A stretch of 40,485 nucleotides of DNA from positions 1-40,485 of the forward strand of contig CAIYDY010000243.1 of assembly GCA_903925015.1 (NCBI GenBank). The letters are read 5' to 3'. Made by a program: the position numbers and the translations under genes. How positions within the stretch are numbered: the first letter of the stretch is position 1; each line of letters begins with the position of its first letter. A model generated the notes under the pieces. It saw only the letters and a list, made by a program, of their open reading frames with translations, did no database searches and was not told where the DNA came from. The stretch comes from an uncultured Acidobacteriia bacterium (lineage in GTDB: Bacteria > Acidobacteriota > Terriglobia > Bryobacterales > Bryobacteraceae). Positions 1 through 8,153 of the stretch are shown in pieces.

Positions 1-311
1 CCAGGGGCGGAGCCGCGGACGGTGTGGTTCATTACAAGCATGTAGGCCTATACGTGTACCGGCGCGACTTCCTATTGCGCTACTCCGGTATGCCTGTGGG
101 GCCATTGGAACAAGCGGAGAGACTGGAGCAATTGAGAGCACTAGAGAACGGCTTTAAGATTCGGGTGGTGGAAACCGGCTACGAATCGCTGGGCGTGGAC
201 ACGCCCGAGGACTTGGAACGCGTGCAAGGGCTATTCGCAGCCAGCCGCGCCGCCGTCAGAACATACATAGACAAGTCCCTTGCAGGGCCTTTGGAGACCC
301 CCCGTGGCTGA
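1..311 (+). CDS. kdsB: 3-deoxy-manno-octulosonate cytidylyltransferase, C-terminal part (gene enters from the left edge)
   Basis: KdsB activates Kdo with CTP to give CMP-Kdo for lipopolysaccharide inner-core synthesis in the cytoplasm. Only about the last 100 residues are in the window, and the reading frame is open from base 3. The family's C-terminal signatures are clear: [15 protein letters not shown], then [16 protein letters not shown], then [20 protein letters not shown]. The nucleotidyltransferase N-terminus lies outside the window. The stop codon overlaps the GTG start of pyrG by 8 bases, so the two genes are probably translationally coupled. The product of the next enzyme, CTP, is the co-substrate here. 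The identification is secure; the true start cannot be seen. Confidence 0.93.
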   Translation, partial: RGGAADGVVHYKHVGLYVYRRDFLLRYSGMPVGPLEQAERLEQLRALENGFKIRVVETGYESLGVDTPEDLERVQGLFAASRAAVRTYIDKSLAGPLETPRG

Positions 312-2004
312 GAACGCACAAGAAGCACCCGCAAAGCGCGCCAAACATATTTTCGTAACCGGGGGCGTGGTGTCCTCGCTAGGAAAAGGCATAGCGGCGG
401 CCTCCATCGGTTGCCTGCTCGAAAACCGTGGCTTGAAGGTTACGCTGCAGAAGTTCGACCCCTACCTGAACGTCGACCCGGGCACCATGAGCCCCTTCCA
501 GCACGGCGAAGTCTTCGTAACCGACGACGGGGCTGAGACCGACCTCGATCTGGGCCACTACGAACGCTTCACACACGCCCACCTGACGCGTGCCAACAAC
601 CTGACCAGCGGACGCATCTACGAGCAGATCATCCAACGCGAACGACGCGGGGACTACTTGGGCAAGACCGTGCAGGTGATCCCGCACGTCACAAACGAGA
701 TCAAGGCCGCAATCAAGAAGCTGGCGATGGAAAACGACGTCGTCATCTGCGAAATCGGCGGGACGGTCGGCGACATCGAATCGCTGCCGTTCCTCGAAGC
801 CATCCGGCAGGTACGGCACGAGGTTGGGCGCGAAAACTGCATCTTCGTACACGTGACCCTGGTGCCGTGGATCAACGCCGCGCAGGAGCTCAAGACCAAG
901 CCCACGCAACACTCGGTGAAGGAATTGCGTGCCCTCGGCATCCAGCCGGACATCCTGTTGTGCCGCGCCGAGCGTTTCCTTCCGACGGAGATGAAGGACA
1001 AGATCGCACTTTTCTGCGACGTGGACCCGGAGGCGGTCATCACCGCTAAGGACGTCAAATCCGTCTACGAAATCCCCTTGGTCTTCGCCGAGGAAAAGGT
1101 GGACGAGATCATCCTCCGCCATCTCCATTTGGACATGACCGGCCCCCGCAACCTGGAAAAATGGTCGGCGATGGTGCACCGGATGCAGAATCCATCCGAC
1201 GAGGTCGATATCGCCGTTGTCGGCAAGTACATCGAGTACGAGGATTCCTACAAGAGCCTAAAAGAAGCCCTGCTGCATGCGGGCACCGGTCACAATATCA
1301 AGGTCAACGTGCATTGGTTCGAGGCTGAATTGTTCGAGCCCGGTGCCCCAACCAGCGTGCTTCCTAGCGATGTTCTCGCGCAGTACGACGGAATCCTGGT
1401 TCCCGGAGGGTTCGGCAAGCGGGGGATCGACGGCATGATCAACGCCATCAAGTATGCCCGCACAGCCAAGGTGCCTTATTTCGGCATCTGCCTGGGCATG
1501 CAGACGATGGTGATTGAATTTGCCCGCAACGTCTGTGGCCTGAAGGGTGCCGATTCCTCCGAATTCAACCCGACGGCAGCGCAGCGGGTCATCTACAAGC
1601 TGCGCGAGTTGAAGGGGATCGACGAACTGGGCGGCACGATGCGCCTCGGGGCATGGCCCTGCGTGCTAACGCCCGGCACCTTCGCCCACAAGGCTTACGG
1701 GACTACGGAAATCAGCGAACGCCACAGGCACCGTTTCGAGTTCAACCGCGAATTCGAGGAGCAAATGACGTCGAAGGGTCTGCGAATCACCGGTGTCACC
1801 TCGAACGGCACCTACGTGGAGATCTGCGAGATCGAAGACCACCCGTACTACCTGGGCTGCCAATTCCACCCGGAATTCAAGTCCAAGCCGATGGAGCCGC
1901 ATCCGTTGTTCAGCTCGTTTGTTGGAGCGGCCCGCAAGTTCCGGGCACACCGCATCGCCAGCGAGATGGCACCGTTGCTGCCGGAGCCGGAATATCCCGA
2001 GTAG
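304..2004 (+). CDS. pyrG: CTP synthase (glutamine-hydrolysing)
   Basis: CTP synthase converts UTP to CTP with ATP and glutamine. The N-terminal synthetase domain opens with [18 protein letters not shown], the ATP-binding P-loop region of the family. The C-terminal class I glutamine amidotransferase domain carries the nucleophile in YFGICLGMQ (Cys about residue 396) and the His-Glu pair in QFHPEF. I chose GTG at 304 because GGAG at 293-296 lies 7 bases upstream and because it leaves a short pre-domain tail. A TTG at 280 would add 8 residues. The product is about 566 residues, normal for the family. It overlaps kdsB by 8 bases and abuts kdsA, an arrangement seen in many Gram-negative bacteria that tie CTP supply to Kdo activation. 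Confidence 0.97.
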   Translation: MAENAQEAPAKRAKHIFVTGGVVSSLGKGIAAASIGCLLENRGLKVTLQKFDPYLNVDPGTMSPFQHGEVFVTDDGAETDLDLGHYERFTHAHLTRANNLTSGRIYEQIIQRERRGDYLGKTVQVIPHVTNEIKAAIKKLAMENDVVICEIGGTVGDIESLPFLEAIRQVRHEVGRENCIFVHVTLVPWINAAQELKTKPTQHSVKELRALGIQPDILLCRAERFLPTEMKDKIALFCDVDPEAVITAKDVKSVYEIPLVFAEEKVDEIILRHLHLDMTGPRNLEKWSAMVHRMQNPSDEVDIAVVGKYIEYEDSYKSLKEALLHAGTGHNIKVNVHWFEAELFEPGAPTSVLPSDVLAQYDGILVPGGFGKRGIDGMINAIKYARTAKVPYFGICLGMQTMVIEFARNVCGLKGADSSEFNPTAAQRVIYKLRELKGIDELGGTMRLGAWPCVLTPGTFAHKAYGTTEISERHRHRFEFNREFEEQMTSKGLRITGVTSNGTYVEICEIEDHPYYLGCQFHPEFKSKPMEPHPLFSSFVGAARKFRAHRIASEMAPLLPEPEYPE

Positions 2005-2814
2005 GTGGCTTTGATTTTTCCCGACTTCCAAGACCCTTCGCGATTGGTCCTGATCGCAGGCCCCTGCGTGATCGAAAGCGAGGAACATGTCCACAGGATG
2101 GCCGGGGCGATCTCGGCCATCGCGTCGGAGTATGGCTTCACCTGCGTCTTCAAGGCATCCTACGACAAGGCCAACCGGTCGAGTTTGGCTGGATTCCGGG
2201 GACCGGGCCTGACAGAAGGGTTACGGATCCTGAAGGGCATTCGGGACCGTGGCTTCTCCGTGTTGACGGACATCCACGAAACCTCGCACGTCGGACCAGC
2301 TGCCGAGGTAGTCGACATTCTGCAAATTCCGGCTTTCCTCTGCCGGCAGACCGACCTGCTGCTGGAAGCAGGACGCTCGGGCCGCATCGTCAACATCAAA
2401 AAGGGGCAATTCGTGGCCCCGAATGACATCCGACACGCGGCCGACAAGGTTGCGTCCACCGGCAACAATCAGATTGTCCTGACGGAACGCGGCTCGTCCT
2501 TCGGCTACAACAATCTGGTGGTGGACATGCGAAGCCTTCGGATCATGGCTGAAACTGGCCATCCCGTTGTCTTCGATGCAACACACAGCGTTCAACTTCC
2601 GGGAGCAGGGGGAACGGCTTCGGGAGGCCAGCCCCAATTCATCGAACCGTTGGCAGCCGCTGCCGTCGCCGTGGGTGTATCCGGCATCTTCGTCGAAGTA
2701 CACGATTGCCCCGAGAAGGCGTTGTCGGACGGCGCCAACGCGCTGCGATTGGACCTGCTGCCGAAGTTCCTAAAGAGGCTGAAGGCCATCAACGACGCCC
2801 AACTCGCGGTGTAA
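2005..2814 (+). CDS. kdsA: 3-deoxy-8-phosphooctulonate synthase (Kdo-8-P synthase)
   Basis: KdsA condenses arabinose-5-phosphate with phosphoenolpyruvate to make Kdo-8-phosphate. The roughly 269-residue TIM barrel shows the family blocks AGPCVIESEEH, FKASYDKANRSS, LTERGSSFGYNN, FDATHSVQLPG and PEKALSDGANAL. The Cys in GPCVIES, where metal-independent enzymes such as E. coli KdsA have Asn, marks it as the metal-dependent type. The His of DATHS, the Glu of FVEVHD and the Asp of ALSDGAN are the other expected metal ligands. The GTG at 2005 directly follows the pyrG stop. A TTG at 2011 is an alternative start, and neither has a strong ribosome binding site. It is the last gene of the kdsB-pyrG-kdsA operon and converges on the gene ending at 2827. 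Confidence 0.95.
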   Translation: MALIFPDFQDPSRLVLIAGPCVIESEEHVHRMAGAISAIASEYGFTCVFKASYDKANRSSLAGFRGPGLTEGLRILKGIRDRGFSVLTDIHETSHVGPAAEVVDILQIPAFLCRQTDLLLEAGRSGRIVNIKKGQFVAPNDIRHAADKVASTGNNQIVLTERGSSFGYNNLVVDMRSLRIMAETGHPVVFDATHSVQLPGAGGTASGGQPQFIEPLAAAAVAVGVSGIFVEVHDCPEKALSDGANALRLDLLPKFLKRLKAINDAQLAV

Positions 2815-2826
2815 GCAGCCGAAAAC

Positions 2827-4986
2827 CTAATAAGGCACGACGTAGGTCACTGCGGGGGACGTCCCGGAAGAGTTATCGACATCGACAGAAATCGATTTGA
2901 AGATGTCCGAAATCGTCAGCGTAGTGCTGACCAGCGATGTGGGAATCGTCAGGACCACGGGAATGGAGACGGTAAACAACCCTCCGAAGCTATTGGAAGC
3001 CGAACTTCGGAACCATGCGTTGGCGACGGCCGTTAAATCCACGGTGAAATCCGTGGTTGAAAACGGAATGCGGCCGGTTGGGGAGAACTTCAGATGGGCA
3101 TGCCCCAGATTGCGCGGACTGGACACACCCGTCATCTGCACAAGATAGGCACCGCCACTGGCAACAAGATTCACCGTAAACAGGGTGGGAGACAACTGCG
3201 GGACCACCAAATGAAGGATATTGGGGATGGACGGGGTGAGATCATACCCAGCAGCCGTCCGCACCGTTGGCGAGACCTGAATTTCCCCAGCCACGCTTCC
3301 GGTCTGTATCCGCACCAAACTGCTTCCGCTATTGAAAACGGCCTTCAGCGTGCCCGTTGGGATCTTGAACGACACTTTGGACCCGCCTGTGGAAAACTGG
3401 ACGGACGGGTCGGCGGTGAAGGCCGGCGAGTCAAAACTCAAAGTCAGGTCCCCCGCCAGATCAACCGGCCACGGGCTGTCAATCGTTACGGAAAGCGGTA
3501 CCTGCATCAACGGCGTGACGGAGGCAGGAGCACCGGAAATCACCAAAACGGGCAGCTTGGAAGGGACGGTCGCCGACGCGGAGAGTGTATACGAGTAGGA
3601 ATCGAAGGCCAGGGTACCGGAGAAAGGCCCGGTGGTGACCGGCGCAAACAAGACTGTGAATCGCGACTCCTGCTGCGGGTCCAAAACCAAGGGAAATTTG
3701 GGCAACCCCGACAAACTGAACGCCGACCGGTCATTTGCCAAGCCCGCACTCGAAAGGGAAATGGTGGCGGCTGTGAGGTTGCGGATCACAACCTGGGCCG
3801 CACCGGTGGTGCCAAGCGTTGTGATTGGAATCGGAATCGTGCCATTCGTCGCGATCTTGGTTTCGCCTTGGGCTCCCAAAACTGAAACTTCCAAGGCGCT
3901 GCTCAACCCTGCACCGGACAAAAGCAGCGCGTCGGTGCCAATCTTGAGCCTGGAACTGAAGATCTCCCCCTTGGAGGGGACAAAATTGACCGGCAGGTCC
4001 AGCGTGGCACCGCTGGCCAAAACGAAGGGCAAAACCGGCAGTATCGGCAGTTGAAAATTGGTCGAATCGCTGAGTGAAATGTCGGAAATGGAATATGTGC
4101 TTGGAGTCTGGTTCGCCACCCGGATTAGAAGGCCCGACTGGCGACCAACCAAGGTCGCTGGATACGTCACAGTGGAATTGGCAGCCAGCGCGGTGGTCGC
4201 GCCAGCGTCGGAAACCAGACTGTAGGTCAACTGCGGCGAGTACGCCGATCCGCTGACCGTGAACTGCAGAGGGTCTCCGGGACCATCCACTTGGACTGTA
4301 CCTGTGAGCGCTCCCGGACTTGCCGACTGCAGCCGCACCCCGAACGACACGCTGCGGGCCGGATCGACGACGACCGGCAAAAGCGGGAGGTTGAAAAGCT
4401 CGAGCGCACCCGTAACAGTCACCCGACGGACGTTGGCGGCCGCCGAACCAATATTGTTCAGGGTAATTGTAGCTTGGGCGGAGGTGTTTACCGACACGGC
4501 CGGGAGCTGAATCTGGCCGCCTGTCACCACGGGCCGAGCGTTGCCGTCGGTCGGCAGCGAATATGTCGCCACCACTTGGGGAGCCGTACCGGAAATACCA
4601 AAACTGGCTGTCGCAATGTCTCCGCCGGTTTCGCGAAAGGTGACGACCAACAGCGCTTGGGTGGCGGAGGCGGTGGATGCTGTGTAGCGGACGGTGAAGG
4701 TGTAGGTGTCTGTCGGCTGGAGTGTCGGCGTGGCGGTTGAACCCAGGACAAAGTCCTTGGTACCGAGTAGTTCCGTGCGCAGAATCGCGGCAGCCTTGGC
4801 ACCTGAATAGAATGCGCTGACGGTGATTTCCGATGTTTGGCCCAACGCGCTGACGGGAAGGACCACGGTACCCGAGTTGGCAACCGTAAAGACGTTCCCG
4901 GAACTCTGGACGCGGAACTGGAGCACCTGGGCGGCAAGGCCCCCGCAGGTCAACAAACACAGCGCAATTAGACGTAGGATACGCAT
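2827..4986 (-). CDS. secreted choice-of-anchor-D (ASPM-SPD-2-Hydin-like) repeat protein
   Basis: A 719-residue exported protein of unknown function. It starts with a Sec signal peptide (MRILRLIALCLLTCGG, cleavage near LAAQ). Several Ig-like beta-sandwich modules follow. Recurrent phrases such as ITLNNIGSAAANVRRVTVTG, NLPLLPVVVDPARSVSFGV and FSGTLAFDSYSYTLSASA are typical of choice-of-anchor-D/HYDIN-type domains. Roughly four to five copies lie in the first 480 residues, and the last 200 residues are also beta-rich. No transmembrane anchor, PEP-CTERM or enzymatic motif is visible. The ATG lies 5 bases after the stop of the upstream propeller-like gene, so this is the third gene of a minus-strand operon. 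A structural or surface-binding role is inference. Confidence 0.8.
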   Translation of the reverse strand: MRILRLIALCLLTCGGLAAQVLQFRVQSSGNVFTVANSGTVVLPVSALGQTSEITVSAFYSGAKAAAILRTELLGTKDFVLGSTATPTLQPTDTYTFTVRYTASTASATQALLVVTFRETGGDIATASFGISGTAPQVVATYSLPTDGNARPVVTGGQIQLPAVSVNTSAQATITLNNIGSAAANVRRVTVTGALELFNLPLLPVVVDPARSVSFGVRLQSASPGALTGTVQVDGPGDPLQFTVSGSAYSPQLTYSLVSDAGATTALAANSTVTYPATLVGRQSGLLIRVANQTPSTYSISDISLSDSTNFQLPILPVLPFVLASGATLDLPVNFVPSKGEIFSSRLKIGTDALLLSGAGLSSALEVSVLGAQGETKIATNGTIPIPITTLGTTGAAQVVIRNLTAATISLSSAGLANDRSAFSLSGLPKFPLVLDPQQESRFTVLFAPVTTGPFSGTLAFDSYSYTLSASATVPSKLPVLVISGAPASVTPLMQVPLSVTIDSPWPVDLAGDLTLSFDSPAFTADPSVQFSTGGSKVSFKIPTGTLKAVFNSGSSLVRIQTGSVAGEIQVSPTVRTAAGYDLTPSIPNILHLVVPQLSPTLFTVNLVASGGAYLVQMTGVSSPRNLGHAHLKFSPTGRIPFSTTDFTVDLTAVANAWFRSSASNSFGGLFTVSIPVVLTIPTSLVSTTLTISDIFKSISVDVDNSSGTSPAVTYVVPY

Positions 4987-4991
4987 GGCTG

Positions 4992-5972
4992 TCAGTTGTT
5001 TGGAGGCGGAGTCGCGGGCACAAAAAATACGGAGCCCGACTTTACTTCCAGCAACAGCGCGCTACTGGCTTCCTGGCGGCGCAGCGCCAATGTGAACAAG
5101 CCCGTCGCACCGTAAGCGTCCAACCCTTCGGGCGCGCCCTCAAGGAGAACCTCGAACGGTAGATCGGTTGAATTCGCGTCGAAAACCAAGAGCCTGTCCG
5201 GATTGGCGTAGGCAAGCGCCACGCGGCTTCCATCCGCCGGGGTGGCCAACCAGCAAGGACACCTGACTTCGGAAGGAACCGGAGCATCCAGTTGGGCAGG
5301 TGCATCCAAAACCGGATCAAATTTCAAGAGCGTCCCTGAACTGGAACTAAAACCGTACAGGAAAGCGCCCGAGGGGTCCAACGTGATCGCTTCCAGTTGC
5401 TCAACGGCGGCAATTCGACTGGCTTCACCCGTAAACGCGACCCGGTAAAGTCCACTGCCGCCCTCCTGCTGAACCGCAAGCAGGATCTCCGACGTTTGGG
5501 CCTTTACAACAATGCTTCGAATAGCCGCAAACGCAAAGCCGGACTGGATTTGAGGGTCTGGAATCGGCTGGTCCGTACGCCACACCTGAAACGCGGCCGA
5601 TCCGTCGGGCCTGATCATCGCAAAAGCCACTGCCTTGCTATCACGCGACCAGACAATCTTGAAGCGCTCGGGGGCCTCCCCCAAGGGCATGGACGCAATG
5701 ACGTCCGCACCCTTCAGGCGCACCAAATCAAATTGGCCCGCGACGAGCGTGACCACCGCATTTCCGTCCGGCGATGTCCAAGCGTTGTCTACCCCAGTCA
5801 GGATGCCGACACCGAATCTGGCACCACCGGGCACACCCAACACCTGCCGCACACTTCGGGAAGGCGGATCGAACAAGACGCCCGACGTCACACCAGCAAG
5901 TTGCACTTGGCCGACCACAGATGTTGCGGCCAGACCTGCAATTGCGCACGCGATGGCGGAACGTAGAATCAG
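4992..5972 (-). CDS. exported beta-propeller-like protein, probable CTG start
   Basis: About 326 residues. The fold looks like a WD40/TolB-type propeller: short strands with SPDGNAVVTLV, WSRDSKAVAFAMIRPDGS, LDPSGAFLYGFS and TPADGSRVALAYANPDRLLVFD recur about every 40-50 residues. A clean Sec signal (LRSAIACAIAGLAATSVVGQ) begins only after codon 39 of the longest frame. The upstream extension is rich in Arg, Trp and Cys and overlaps the preceding gene. The start that fits is CTG at 5972-5970: GGAGG lies 7-8 bases upstream and the codon overlaps the upstream TGA as CTGA. ATT at the next codon is the only close alternative. It sits between an Ig-like anchored protein and a choice-of-anchor-D protein. 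The substrate is unknown. Confidence 0.72.
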   Translation of the reverse strand: MILRSAIACAIAGLAATSVVGQVQLAGVTSGVLFDPPSRSVRQVLGVPGGARFGVGILTGVDNAWTSPDGNAVVTLVAGQFDLVRLKGADVIASMPLGEAPERFKIVWSRDSKAVAFAMIRPDGSAAFQVWRTDQPIPDPQIQSGFAFAAIRSIVVKAQTSEILLAVQQEGGSGLYRVAFTGEASRIAAVEQLEAITLDPSGAFLYGFSSSSGTLLKFDPVLDAPAQLDAPVPSEVRCPCWLATPADGSRVALAYANPDRLLVFDANSTDLPFEVLLEGAPEGLDAYGATGLFTLALRRQEASSALLLEVKSGSVFFVPATPPPNN

Positions 5973-6565
5973 GCTCCACCTCCAACGGTCGGCGTTCCCA
6001 ATTTGATGGTGCCTGACGAGGCGCTGCGGGTAACCAGGATCGCGACCACAATGCCAACCGCAGCAGCTACGCCCAAGATCAGCCACTTCGAGCCAATGAC
6101 ACCACGACCGGACTTTTCATCAAAAGTAATGACCTGCGGCTGCTTGCCGTTGCGTTGGATGATGGTAACCGAAGCCCATCCGCCCGGCGCTTGGGCGGTG
6201 GCCTTCATTGTCACCAGACCGGTTTTGGTCGGGACATAGCCGCGTCCAGTTGCCTGTCCACGGGAGTCGGTGACGGTCTCGAAGACCAAGGGTTGGGCTG
6301 TAAAGTGCCCGAACTTTGTGTCCTGCAATTCGAATCGTACCGGAATACCGCTTAGAATCTGCCCTTGGGCGGAGCGCACAACAACGATTGGAGCGAACGC
6401 GTCCTTCGACGGCACACTGTTGACCGCCCGGTTACCGGAGTAGATCGCAACCACCGGCGGTTCTTTAGGAGCATCCTGGGCCGGCAGGTCCGCCGCCAAC
6501 AGGTTGGCCAGGGAAAGCGCGATGCACAGTAAGGGCGTAAGTCTCAGGAAACTACTCCTTTTCAC
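5969..6565 (-). CDS. exported Ig-like domain protein with C-terminal membrane anchor
   Basis: A 198-residue protein, first gene of a three-gene minus-strand operon. A signal peptide (TPLLCIALSLANLLAA) is followed by one bacterial Ig-like (Big_1/invasin-like) domain: VVAIYSGNRAVNSVPSKDAF, then GIPVRFELQD, then TDSRGQATGRGYVPTKTG. A single C-terminal helix (WLILGVAAAVGIVVAILV) comes next, followed by a short Gly-rich tail. The longest plausible start is GTG at 6565, which has no good ribosome binding site. An AAGGAG sits inside its first codons about 7 bases before a CTG at 6547, an alternative start directly in front of the signal peptide. The TGA stop overlaps the next gene's CTG. It could tether the two downstream exported proteins to the membrane; that is inference. 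Confidence 0.72.
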   Translation of the reverse strand: MKRSSFLRLTPLLCIALSLANLLAADLPAQDAPKEPPVVAIYSGNRAVNSVPSKDAFAPIVVVRSAQGQILSGIPVRFELQDTKFGHFTAQPLVFETVTDSRGQATGRGYVPTKTGLVTMKATAQAPGGWASVTIIQRNGKQPQVITFDEKSGRGVIGSKWLILGVAAAVGIVVAILVTRSASSGTIKLGTPTVGGGA

Positions 6566-6595
6566 TTCAATTCTACTACCCGATGGCAGGGCGGC

Positions 6596-8152
6596 CTAGC
6601 GGGCGGGATAGGGGTTGTAAAGCGCCTCCAATTGGAGCGGCACTCCATGGGAAACCAGCCGGGCCAGTGCACGCAGAATCGAAACCTCGCTGGGCTGGCC
6701 TTTCAGGTCGCAGGGGACCGCGGCATGGGGCCGGTCCTTCAGGATTTTCTCGATCCAAGTGCAGCAATTGCGTCGGCCGCCCAGTTCCAGGAAGATTTTA
6801 GGACCCGTCGCATAGATATTCCTTACGAGCCGGGGGAAATCGGCAACTCGGCAGTAGGCCTCTGCGGTCGTGTGCGCAGGCGATTCCTTGGCAAAGTCGA
6901 TGGGGCGGCAATAGGCGGACGAGAAGAAGTCGATGCCGGGTTCGGGGATCACTGTCAGCGAGTGGATGGCCACCAAGTTGTCGTATTCACCCCGGGTTGC
7001 CTCGCAGTGCATGGTGACGGGGATCGGGACGGGGCTGGCCACCGACGCACCGATCCGTTCCAGTGCCCGGTTGCAGCCATTGCGCTCCCCGGCAATCACC
7101 ACTTCCCCGGGTGTGTTGATATTGCACAGGAAAACGTTCTTTTCCGGTTTGATGGCCGCAAAAGCGAGGGCAGGAGTAGTCCGCACAGTCCACGAGTCCC
7201 ATTCGACCTTCGCGCCAACCGGCAACCCCCATTGTTCGCGAATTGAATCCTTCGGTCCGTGGAGCCGGGTGCTGAAAGTGGGAATGCGGTCCAAATTTTG
7301 GGCTAGCTCCACCGGATCGGGCCACACCCCCAAACAGGCAAGCATGATCGCTTCCCCGAAACTGTAGCCGGCAGCCGCGCGCGGCTTGACTTGGAACAGT
7401 TCCCGCAGAATCCACGTGTAAATCAGTGACGTCGCAATGGCGCAGTGTCCCAGCATCACGACATCGCGGTAGAAACTGGCTTCGTCGGCCGGTCCATGGG
7501 GGTACATCTCGTCAACATGCAAGTAATGGTGCGCTTGGCCCCGCGTCATGGCCTCGAAGCGGTCCAGCAACGGGGGCGACAAGGAGAAGAGGTCCGCCCC
7601 GAGACCGGGATATGGGCTGCCAATGCCCGGATACAGGAAGCAGACACCATCCTGGCCCAGTGGAGATGCTGTGAAATAGCTGCCTCCGGGCGTTTTCCAC
7701 TCCCCGTTGGTCTCGAATGCGCGGGGAATGCCGATGGCGGCCTGGGCGATTTCGCGTGCGAGATCTTCCGGATTGCGTGCCAGAATAACGGCGGAATGCC
7801 GTGCGGGCGACCATTCGCGGAATGCGTGATCCGGGGTCTTTCCGGCAAGACCGGAAACGGCGGCCAGCAAACCGGCTTGGCTGTCACCAGAAACTGGATA
7901 CAGTTTGAGCGCCCGGAACGGGAAAGTGGACAGCGGGAGGGCATGGTCAATCCCAGGTTCCGTAAATCGCCGCCCGCCCACCGTCGCAACGCGCGGTCCG
8001 GAGCCGATCCACGGCCCGAACTTCAACTGGCGGTAGAAGAGGGCAAGTTGCGCGGACTCAACGGAATCAAAGGCTTCGGCATCGCCTTGGAGAGTGCTGC
8101 CAGTACCTCCGCTGGCGAAGAACTGTTCGGACAATTCGGTAAATGTAGACAT
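6596..8152 (-). CDS. PfaB-like acyltransferase (orphan polyunsaturated fatty acid synthase AT protein)
   Basis: A 518-residue protein with the acyltransferase fold of PfaB from omega-3 PUFA synthases. The AT domain runs from about residue 165 to the end. It has CFLYPGIGSPYPGLG, the nucleophile motif GYSFGEA with Ser about 264, LGVWPDPVELAQ and WDSWTVRTTPA. It also has the PVTMHCEAT stretch carrying the likely catalytic His, FLELGGRRNCCTWIEKIL, and VSILRALARLVSHGVPL. These match the order and wording of marine PfaB AT domains as I remember them. The first 150 residues are divergent; I cannot see a functional ketosynthase there. No pfaA, C, D or E genes occur in the window. Its start is 1 base beyond the ftsK stop, so it is probably co-transcribed with ftsK. 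The acyl substrate is unknown. Confidence 0.75.
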   Translation of the reverse strand: MSTFTELSEQFFASGGTGSTLQGDAEAFDSVESAQLALFYRQLKFGPWIGSGPRVATVGGRRFTEPGIDHALPLSTFPFRALKLYPVSGDSQAGLLAAVSGLAGKTPDHAFREWSPARHSAVILARNPEDLAREIAQAAIGIPRAFETNGEWKTPGGSYFTASPLGQDGVCFLYPGIGSPYPGLGADLFSLSPPLLDRFEAMTRGQAHHYLHVDEMYPHGPADEASFYRDVVMLGHCAIATSLIYTWILRELFQVKPRAAAGYSFGEAIMLACLGVWPDPVELAQNLDRIPTFSTRLHGPKDSIREQWGLPVGAKVEWDSWTVRTTPALAFAAIKPEKNVFLCNINTPGEVVIAGERNGCNRALERIGASVASPVPIPVTMHCEATRGEYDNLVAIHSLTVIPEPGIDFFSSAYCRPIDFAKESPAHTTAEAYCRVADFPRLVRNIYATGPKIFLELGGRRNCCTWIEKILKDRPHAAVPCDLKGQPSEVSILRALARLVSHGVPLQLEALYNPYPAR

Positions 8153-8153
8153 G

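Noticed and set aside
379-1179. 266-codon minus-strand ORF within pyrG
   Set aside because: Antisense shadow of a highly conserved gene, without recognisable domains.
3731-5023. 430-codon minus-strand ORF in another frame of the choice-of-anchor-D gene
   Set aside because: Arg/His/Cys-rich translation with no signal peptide or domains; the overlapping frame has a signal peptide and repeat domains.
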